The notes below the pieces were generated by a model. That model had not been told where the DNA came from. It did no database searches and saw only the letters and a list, made by a program, of their open reading frames with translations. From Alphaproteobacteria bacterium (lineage in GTDB: Bacteria > Pseudomonadota > Alphaproteobacteria > Rhizobiales > Devosiaceae), in the NCBI GenBank assembly GCA_013152625.1, contig JAADFY010000164.1, forward strand, positions 1 through 19,399: 19,399 bases of DNA, given 5' to 3'. Below, one piece after another: positions 14,391 through 19,399 of this stretch; the stretch's first letter is position 1, and each line of letters starts with the position of its first letter. The translations under genes and the position numbers were made by a program.

Positions 14391-15401
14391 TCAGGGACGC
14401 ATAAAGCCGAAATCGGCCGGGTCATTTTCCACTTTGCCACCATCAAAGAGCAGCCAGACATTTTGCTGCACTGCCGGAGCCGCCGCCGCAAAGGCTTCGT
14501 CACCGAATGAGGTGCTCAAAAACGCACCGCGCTGTGCGGCATAGTCAGCCAGAGCGGTCGATTTTGAAATCACATCGGCCCAGATCCGGTCCATGGTTTC
14601 AAAAACCTCTGGCGGTGAATCAGCCGGTGCCCAGATGCCAAAATAGTTGTTGGCGGTCTTGAGGTCGGGGATCCAGTTGGTAATGGGCGGGATTTCTCCG
14701 TACCCGTCAATGACCAGCGGTGCGTCCGCCAGAACCGCCAGCGGCATGATGCGACCCGCCCGGATCATTTCGGCCTGCTCGGAGGCCAGTTGGGTGGTGA
14801 TCATGGTTTCCCCGGCAACGGTGGAAAGCACTGCCGGAGCGCCGCCGTCATAGCTGACATGGCGATATTCGATGCCTACGGATTGCGCGATGGACTCCAT
14901 GGCATTGCGGCCGCCCGAGGTTACCCCCGCGGTCGCCACCGTGATTTCGCCCGGGTTGGCCCTAAGCGCGTCGAGCAGATCGCCAAAATCCTCATATCCG
15001 GCATCGGGGTTGGCCCCCACCACCGCAACATTGGCCACATGAAGGTATAATTTCCAGTCCTCCAAGGGGACATCGAGCATGCCGAGCACCTGATAAGAAC
15101 CTAAATCCAGGGCCGCGCCGGCAGCCCATGTCATCCCGTCATGTTCGGCGGTCCAGGCGCCGGTTGTACCAACCGAACCGGCGGCGCCGGGTTGATTGAC
15201 AACCACCACGGTTTGCCCGAGGGCCGCTTCAAGCTCGCCCGCAAGAACCCGTGTCACACTGTCGGTGGAGCCACCGGCAGACCACGGTACGATGATTGTC
15301 ACCGGCTTGTCGGGCTTCCACGAATATTCCTGAGCCACCACCGGAACTGTAGCAAGGGCCGTTGCGGCCACAAGCGATGTAATTGCAATTAGGTATTTCA
15401 T
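14391..15401 (-). CDS. tctC: TctC-family periplasmic solute-binding protein
   Basis: This is a 336-residue tripartite tricarboxylate transporter binding protein. It has a clear signal peptide (MKYLIAITSLVAATALATVP, cleavage after VVA-Q near residue 24). The mature N-terminus WKPDKPVTIIVPWSAGGSTD followed by VVVVNQPGAAGSVGT is diagnostic of the family. I chose the ATG at 15401 because GGGAGGAA sits just upstream and it starts the signal peptide; the open frame extends 20 codons further without support. The protein captures a carboxylate in the periplasm for TctAB. It follows the SDR gene by 102 bases, enough for its own promoter. Confidence 0.95.
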   Translation of the reverse strand: MKYLIAITSLVAATALATVPVVAQEYSWKPDKPVTIIVPWSAGGSTDSVTRVLAGELEAALGQTVVVVNQPGAAGSVGTTGAWTAEHDGMTWAAGAALDLGSYQVLGMLDVPLEDWKLYLHVANVAVVGANPDAGYEDFGDLLDALRANPGEITVATAGVTSGGRNAMESIAQSVGIEYRHVSYDGGAPAVLSTVAGETMITTQLASEQAEMIRAGRIMPLAVLADAPLVIDGYGEIPPITNWIPDLKTANNYFGIWAPADSPPEVFETMDRIWADVISKSTALADYAAQRGAFLSTSFGDEAFAAAAPAVQQNVWLLFDGGKVENDPADFGFMRP

Positions 15402-15459
15402 ACGGATTTCCTCCCAACAACTAAGCGCTCCAACGCTATCAACAGGGCGAACCGGGGTC

Positions 15460-15471
15460 AACCAAATGGTT
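15460..15471. promoter_or_regulatory. Small palindrome upstream of tctC
   Basis: AACCA-AA-TGGTT is a perfect 5-base inverted repeat, flanked by GT on the left and AC on the right, about 59 bases before the tctC start. It lies in the 102-base gap after the SDR gene and could be an operator for an internal transporter promoter. It is short, so chance occurrence is possible. Confidence 0.3.
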
Positions 15472-15503
15472 ACTTAATAGCGTGCCGGATGCACAATAAC
15501 CGA

Positions 15504-16295
15504 TCAGGTGGCGTCTTCGATCTGGGAGGCGTAGGCCCCGTAAGCGGTGGAGACCAGCCAGCCGCAATCCACCGGAATGGTTGTGCCGGTGACCGCGCTG
15601 GCCCCTTCCGAACACAGGAAATATATGACTTCTGCCACCTCGCTGGCCCGAACGAACCGGCCCATGGCCGTGCGCTCGATAACGGCCCCCGGGTCGCGCT
15701 TGCCTTCATCGATCCGCGCCTGCATGGCCGGGGTGAGCACATATCCCGGCGCCACCGCATTGACCCGCACGCCCTTGGGCCCCAACTCCGCCGCCAGGGT
15801 CTCCGTCATGGATTTGATCGCAGCTTTTCCCGGGGCATAGGCCGGTTGCGGCGACGCGCGAAATGTTGTCAGCGAGCACATATTGACGATACTGCCCGCC
15901 CCCGCCGCGATCATGTGGCGCCCGAACACCTGGTTGACCAGCATGGTGCCGCGCACATTGACCGCAAAAATCTGGTCGAATTCGTCCATATCCAGATCGA
16001 TGGTTCGTACCGCGTTTTGCAAAATCCCCCCCGAATTGACCAGGGCATCGACCCGGTCGCACTGCAAATAGACCGTCTCGGCAAATTCCTGAACCGCGTC
16101 TGCCGCGCGCACATCGAGCTTGACGTAAACGCAGGCGCCGCCGGCCTCACCGATCTGCGTCGCCACTTTCTCGCCCCGCGCCTCGTTGATGTCGCCAATG
16201 ACCACCTGCCACCCGGCTCGGGCGAATCTGTGGGCCGTTGCCTCGCCAATGCCGCTGGCGCCACCGGTCACCACCACCGTTTTTTTGTCGTCCAT
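15504..16295 (-). CDS. SDR family oxidoreductase, first gene of the tct operon
   Basis: This is a 263-residue classical SDR. It shows TGGASGIG (10-17), Asp35 at the end of strand 2 (VVIGDIN) indicating NAD preference, Ser141, and Tyr153/Lys157 in YAPGK. The usual NNAG motif is replaced by NSGG (87-90), which is uncommon. The ATG at 16295 has GGGGAGA upstream; the open frame begins nine codons earlier without support. It heads the minus-strand operon and is divergent from the FAH-family hydrolase. In non-phosphorylative sugar pathways an SDR oxidises either the sugar or the 2-keto-3-deoxy acid to a diketo acid for the FAH-type enzyme, and either role fits here. Confidence 0.85.
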   Translation of the reverse strand: MDDKKTVVVTGGASGIGEATAHRFARAGWQVVIGDINEARGEKVATQIGEAGGACVYVKLDVRAADAVQEFAETVYLQCDRVDALVNSGGILQNAVRTIDLDMDEFDQIFAVNVRGTMLVNQVFGRHMIAAGAGSIVNMCSLTTFRASPQPAYAPGKAAIKSMTETLAAELGPKGVRVNAVAPGYVLTPAMQARIDEGKRDPGAVIERTAMGRFVRASEVAEVIYFLCSEGASAVTGTTIPVDCGWLVSTAYGAYASQIEDAT

Positions 16296-16471
16296 GTAAA
16301 AAATCTCCCCACAGGCCGCCATATCGCCCCTGAATGCCGGTTGGCGAGACCCGTCACTTGAAATTGAACCCTAAACCCTGCAAAGGCTGGGCGGAATAAA
16401 AAAAGATCGACGATCGGGGAACCTGAGGGGTGCCCCGGTCGGTGCCATCTCAATTGAAAAAAGGAATTCCC
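16296..16471. promoter_or_regulatory. Divergent promoter region of the sugar-acid locus, with palindrome
   Basis: This 176-base region separates the minus-strand SDR/tct operon from the plus-strand FAH hydrolase operon, so both promoters should lie here. GATCG-A-CGATC (16405-16415) is a perfect 5-base inverted repeat preceded by an A-rich run (16397-16404), a plausible operator. No sigma-70 hexamers are clear enough to place. The regulator is not encoded in this window. Confidence 0.45.
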
Positions 16472-17320
16472 ATGAAGCTCGTTCGTTACGGTCAAACCGG
16501 AACTGAAAAACCCGGCGCGGTGGATGCAAAAGGCAATATTCGCGACCTTTCGGCGATCGTGCCTGATATCGCCGGCGATACATTGTCGGCGGAAAAGCTC
16601 GCCGAACTGGGCGCCCTCGACCTTTCGGCGCTGCCTCTTGTGGCCGACGGTGAGCGGCTGGGCCCGTGTGTGGCCGGGGTGGGAAAATTTATCTGTATCG
16701 GCCTTAATTTTGCCGACCACGCCGCCGAGTCCGGTCTTGATGTGCCTCCCGAGCCGATCATGTTCATGAAAGCAACCTCGGCCATTTGCGGCCCCAACGA
16801 TCCGGTGATGATACCCCGCGGTTCGGAAAAAACCGACTGGGAGGTTGAACTGGGCGTCGTGATCGGAAAACGGGCGAAATATGTCAGCAAAGCCGATGCC
16901 TTAAATTATGTGGCTGGGTATTGCGTTATCAATGACGTCTCCGAACGTAAATTTCAGCTCGAACATGCCGGCCAGTGGACCAAGGGCAAATCAGCGGACA
17001 GTTTTGGCCCCATTGGCCCGTGGCTGGTCACCAAAGATGAAATCGCTGACCCGCAGAGCCTGAAAATGTGGTTGCGGGTCAATGGCCAGACCCGGCAGGA
17101 CGGCACTTCGGCCACCATGGTTTACGGCGTTGCCCATTGCGTGTCGTATCTCTCCCAATTCATGTCGCTTCAGCCAGGCGACATTATCTCCACGGGCACG
17201 CCGCCGGGGGTGGGCATGGGGTTAAAACCGCCGGTCTTTTTGAAAAACGGCGACCGTATTGAACTTGGGATCGAAGGGTTGGGCACCCAGACCCAGGACG
17301 TGATCGACGACCCGGAATAG
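16472..17320 (+). CDS. Fumarylacetoacetate hydrolase family protein (diketo-acid hydrolase-like)
   Basis: This is a 282-residue FAH-family enzyme of the type annotated as ureidoglycolate lyase or 2,4-diketo-3-deoxy-L-fuconate hydrolase. Motifs are CIGLNFADHAAE (75-86), metal ligands Glu124 and Glu126 (DWEVELG) with Asp155 (INDVSER), WTKGKSADSFGPIGPWLV, and STGTPPGVGMG near the C-terminus. The start at 16472 follows AAGGAATT. Relatives cleave 2,4-diketo-3-deoxy sugar acids to pyruvate plus a hydroxyacid in non-phosphorylative L-fucose and L-rhamnose degradation. Neighbouring lactonase-like, SDR and enolase-family genes support that role. It is the first gene of the plus-strand operon, 36 bases before the next. 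The family is sure and the substrate likely but unproven. Confidence 0.88.
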   Translation: MKLVRYGQTGTEKPGAVDAKGNIRDLSAIVPDIAGDTLSAEKLAELGALDLSALPLVADGERLGPCVAGVGKFICIGLNFADHAAESGLDVPPEPIMFMKATSAICGPNDPVMIPRGSEKTDWEVELGVVIGKRAKYVSKADALNYVAGYCVINDVSERKFQLEHAGQWTKGKSADSFGPIGPWLVTKDEIADPQSLKMWLRVNGQTRQDGTSATMVYGVAHCVSYLSQFMSLQPGDIISTGTPPGVGMGLKPPVFLKNGDRIELGIEGLGTQTQDVIDDPE

Positions 17321-17356
17321 GTCCCGGTCCGGCAGCCATACCCAGGAGTAAAATAC

Positions 17357-18220
17357 ATGATCAGACTGCTCGATACCCACCAGCATCTCATTTATCCGCA
17401 AACTGCGGGCTATGCCTGGACCGATGCCATACCGGCCCTGGCCCACACGGCCTTTACGCTCAAGGACTACACCGATCTGACCGTCGGCAAGGGCATAGGG
17501 GCCACCATCTTCATGGAGGCCGGGGTCGATGATGCCGACTACCGGGCTGAAACCCGGTACATCGCCACCCTTGCCAATGATCCCGCCACGGCCATGGTCG
17601 GCATGATTGCCTCGTGCCGTCCCGAGACCGATCAGGGATTTGATGCCTGGCTGGAAGAATGCGACGGGTTGCCGGTGGTCGGGTTTCGCCGCATCCTGCA
17701 TGAAATCGACGATGACGTGTCCCAAAGCGCCACGTTTCGGGCCAATGTGACCAAGATCGGTCGGGGCAATTTCGCGTTTGACATGTGTTTTTTAGCCCGC
17801 CAGTTGCCGGTTGCCGCCGATCTTGCCCGGTCGTGCCCCGATACGGCCCTGGTGCTGGACCATTGCGGCGTGCCCGATATTGCCGGTGGCGATGATGAGC
17901 AATGGCGAAAGGATATTTCAACTCTGGCCGCCTTGCCCAACGTGACCTGCAAATTGTCCGGGATCATGGCCTATTGCCCCCCCGGCACCGCGACGCTGGC
18001 AAATGTTCGCCCCTGGCTCGATCATGTGGTTGAAAGTTTCGGTACGGATCGGGTGATCTGGGGCAGCGACTGGCCGGTGGTCAATCTGGCCAACGGTATC
18101 GGCGACTGGATAGACGTAACCGGTAAATATCTGGCGCAATTTTCAACAACCGAGGCTGAAAAAATAGGGTTTGCCAACGCCGCCGCCCTCTATGGTGTGA
18201 AATTTCCCGGGGACGACTGA
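17357..18220 (+). CDS. Amidohydrolase-2 family protein (sugar lactonase-like)
   Basis: This 287-residue metal-dependent hydrolase belongs to the amidohydrolase_2 group (COG3618 type), which includes L-fuconolactonase and L-rhamnonolactonase. It has the N-terminal DTHQHL motif (His8, His10), GFRRILH (109-115), LVLDHCGVPDI with His169, NVTCKLSG (195-202), and IWGSDWP with Asp238. In sugar oxidation pathways such enzymes open the lactone made by the sugar dehydrogenase to the free acid. It lies 36 bases after the FAH gene and 5 before the VOC gene. PDC/LigI-type lactone hydrolysis is an alternative, but FAH, TctABC and enolase neighbours favour a sugar lactone. Confidence 0.85.
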   Translation: MIRLLDTHQHLIYPQTAGYAWTDAIPALAHTAFTLKDYTDLTVGKGIGATIFMEAGVDDADYRAETRYIATLANDPATAMVGMIASCRPETDQGFDAWLEECDGLPVVGFRRILHEIDDDVSQSATFRANVTKIGRGNFAFDMCFLARQLPVAADLARSCPDTALVLDHCGVPDIAGGDDEQWRKDISTLAALPNVTCKLSGIMAYCPPGTATLANVRPWLDHVVESFGTDRVIWGSDWPVVNLANGIGDWIDVTGKYLAQFSTTEAEKIGFANAAALYGVKFPGDD

Positions 18221-18225
18221 AAACA

Positions 18226-18777
18226 ATGGAAAAACTGCAATCCCAGGCCGTCCATCACATCACCCTGACCGGCGCCGACCGGCAGACCTCCATCGATTTC
18301 TGGTCCGGATTGCTGGGCATGGCTCTGGTGTTCGAACAGCCCAATCTTGATGTGCCCGCCGAAGGGCATTTATATTTCGATCCCGGCGACGGACGGCTGA
18401 TTACGGTGTTCACCCGAGAAGACCGCAAACCGGATCCGGCCAGAACGCCAACCGATCCCGGCTGCGTCCATCACATTGCATTTTCTGTTTCCCGGGCGAC
18501 CTTTGAACAGGCCATAAAGCGGCTAAACCACCGGAACATCAGCGACAGCGGCGTCAAGGATCGCGGGTTTATGGACTCAATCTATTTCAAGGACCCCCTT
18601 GGGTTGCTGATCGAGTTGGCCTGTTACCGGTTTGAGCCCCCGGCCGGGTATTCCCATGCCGATGTGCTGGCCCGGGCGCACGCGCTGCGCGTGGATCGCG
18701 GCGACCCGAATATTGTCGACGTCCATCTTGCCGATGCCATCGAACACCTTGTGGCGGCAAAAACCGGTCAGCGCTGA
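18226..18777 (+). CDS. VOC (glyoxalase/dioxygenase fold) family protein
   Basis: This 183-residue vicinal-oxygen-chelate protein has two beta-alpha-beta-beta-beta modules. The first begins VHHITLTGADRQTSIDFWSG, with candidate metal ligand His11. The second begins CVHHIAFSV, with His83, and ends DPLGLLIELACY, with Glu130. About 50 extra residues follow the second module (to residue 183), rich in helix-forming sequence. Members include lyases, epimerases and ring-cleavage dioxygenases. Here it may process or detoxify a keto-acid or aldehyde from the same pathway, which is inferred from position only. It is 5 bases after the lactonase-like gene and overlaps the next gene by one base (TGATG). Confidence 0.85.
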   Translation: MEKLQSQAVHHITLTGADRQTSIDFWSGLLGMALVFEQPNLDVPAEGHLYFDPGDGRLITVFTREDRKPDPARTPTDPGCVHHIAFSVSRATFEQAIKRLNHRNISDSGVKDRGFMDSIYFKDPLGLLIELACYRFEPPAGYSHADVLARAHALRVDRGDPNIVDVHLADAIEHLVAAKTGQR

Positions 18778-19163
18778 TGCTGGCCCTGATTGGCCTGCTG
18801 GTGGCGTTGCAGGTCAAACATTTTCTGGCCGACTATGTCCTGCAATCGGGGTGGATGATTGCCGGCAAGGCCGACCCGGGGCATGCCGGCGGTTACGTTC
18901 ATGCTGCAATCCATGCCGGCGCAACGGCTCTGGTGCTGTTTTCCTTCGGTGTGGATTGGCGCTGGGTATTGGCCATCGCAATTGCTGAATTGGCGATACA
19001 TTTCACAATCGATCTGATCAAGGCCCGGGTTTCCGGCGATGGGCTGGCGGACACCGGTGCCCGGCGGTTCTGGGCCATGCACGGCGCCGATCAGCTCGCC
19101 CACCATCTCACTTATGCGCTGCTGTTATTCGTGGCCGTTCAGTTTGGCTTGCTTGGTGTTTGA
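18777..19163 (+). CDS. DUF3307 family membrane protein
   Basis: This is a 128-residue integral membrane protein matching the DUF3307 pattern. It has QVKHFLADYVLQSGWM near the N-terminus, HAAIHAGATALVL, IAELAIHFTIDLIKARV and DQLAHHLTYALLLF, with conserved His residues at helix ends and about four helices. The function of the family is not known to me. Its ATG shares one base with the VOC stop codon, so it is probably co-transcribed and coupled. Whether it belongs to the sugar-acid pathway or just follows it is unclear. Confidence 0.75.
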   Translation: MLALIGLLVALQVKHFLADYVLQSGWMIAGKADPGHAGGYVHAAIHAGATALVLFSFGVDWRWVLAIAIAELAIHFTIDLIKARVSGDGLADTGARRFWAMHGADQLAHHLTYALLLFVAVQFGLLGV

Positions 19164-19256
19164 ACTCGCGCTGGTTTTTTTCAAGCACAATCTGTAAGGT
19201 CCGCCAACTAAAATCAGCGGCGGCGGAAATAGCGGCCAACAAACAGGGGACGGAAC

Positions 19257-19399
19257 ATGCGTAATTTCGGGATAGTTCTGGTTGCAATATTGGTGGGCTT
19301 TTTGCCCGCCGCCGTATTGGCTCAGGAGGTTGGCAACGCGGTTGGCGTGGCCCAGGAGGCAGCAGTTGAGAGCGGCGGCACCACCGGTGTGCTCGCCGT
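19257..19399 (+). CDS. Secreted protein, N-terminal part, cut by window end (possibly FecR-like)
   Basis: An ATG at 19257, with GGGGACGGA just upstream, opens a frame to the window end. It encodes a clear signal peptide (MRNFGIVLVAILVGFLPAAV, cleavage near VLA-QE). The following residues, EVGNAVGVAQEAAVESGGTT, resemble the start of periplasmic FecR-domain proteins, but too little is visible to be sure. It starts 93 bases after the DUF3307 gene, so it may be a separate transcription unit. Confidence 0.6.
   Translation, partial: MRNFGIVLVAILVGFLPAAVLAQEVGNAVGVAQEAAVESGGTTGVLA

Noticed and set aside
15489..16361. A 290-residue open frame on the plus strand
   Set aside because: It is the antisense of a well-supported SDR gene and has no recognisable motif; high GC keeps the opposite frame open.

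Overview
The window looks like an alphaproteobacterial chromosome, most likely Hyphomicrobiales or Rhodobacterales. The right 16 kb is GC-rich, carries TctABC-type transport and sugar-acid genes, and has short interspersed repeats of a kind common in that class. Genus cannot be told from the sequence alone.

The left 2.8 kb is a mosaic that appears AT-richer and holds the debris of an integrated element. It contains the C-terminal part of a tyrosine integrase (1-436, +), a 3' half of a tRNA-Thr(GGU) gene that looks like an attachment-site scar (450-499), and the C-terminal remnant of a large serine recombinase (393-887, -). A divergent pair follows: a YafY/WYL-type regulator (1049-1783, -) and a glutathione S-transferase (1948-2559, +), with a candidate operator between them. 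The N-terminal stub of an ABC-transporter solute-binding protein (about 2578-2796, -) suggests a resident transport operon cut by the rearrangement. A 520-base gene-free stretch with repeats follows.

The region 3317-8738 (-) is a compact four-gene operon. In transcription order it encodes a lysine 2,3-aminomutase (KamA)-like radical SAM protein, a GSAM-like class III aminotransferase, an ALDH7-type semialdehyde dehydrogenase and a saccharopine-dehydrogenase-fold oxidoreductase. Together they suggest breakdown of lysine or another amino acid through a beta-amino acid intermediate. I do not recognise this as a described pathway, and the KamA-like protein seems to lack the lysine-specificity residues. 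An SDR gene (8996-9787, +) diverges from it across a promoter region with two clean palindromes.

The region 9801-18777 looks like a sugar-acid or lactone catabolic locus. The minus-strand arm encodes an SDR, TctC, TctA, TctB, a TIM-barrel isomerase and a long divergent enolase-superfamily enzyme. The plus-strand arm, diverging from it at about 16296-16471, encodes a fumarylacetoacetate-hydrolase-family enzyme, an amidohydrolase-2 lactonase-like protein, a VOC-fold protein and a DUF3307 membrane protein. The logic resembles the non-phosphorylative L-fucose/L-rhamnose routes: uptake, lactone opening, enolase-type step, SDR oxidation, then cleavage of a diketo acid. The enolase does not look like a known fuconate dehydratase, however. 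No dedicated regulator is visible in this locus. The window ends inside a secreted protein gene (19257 onward).
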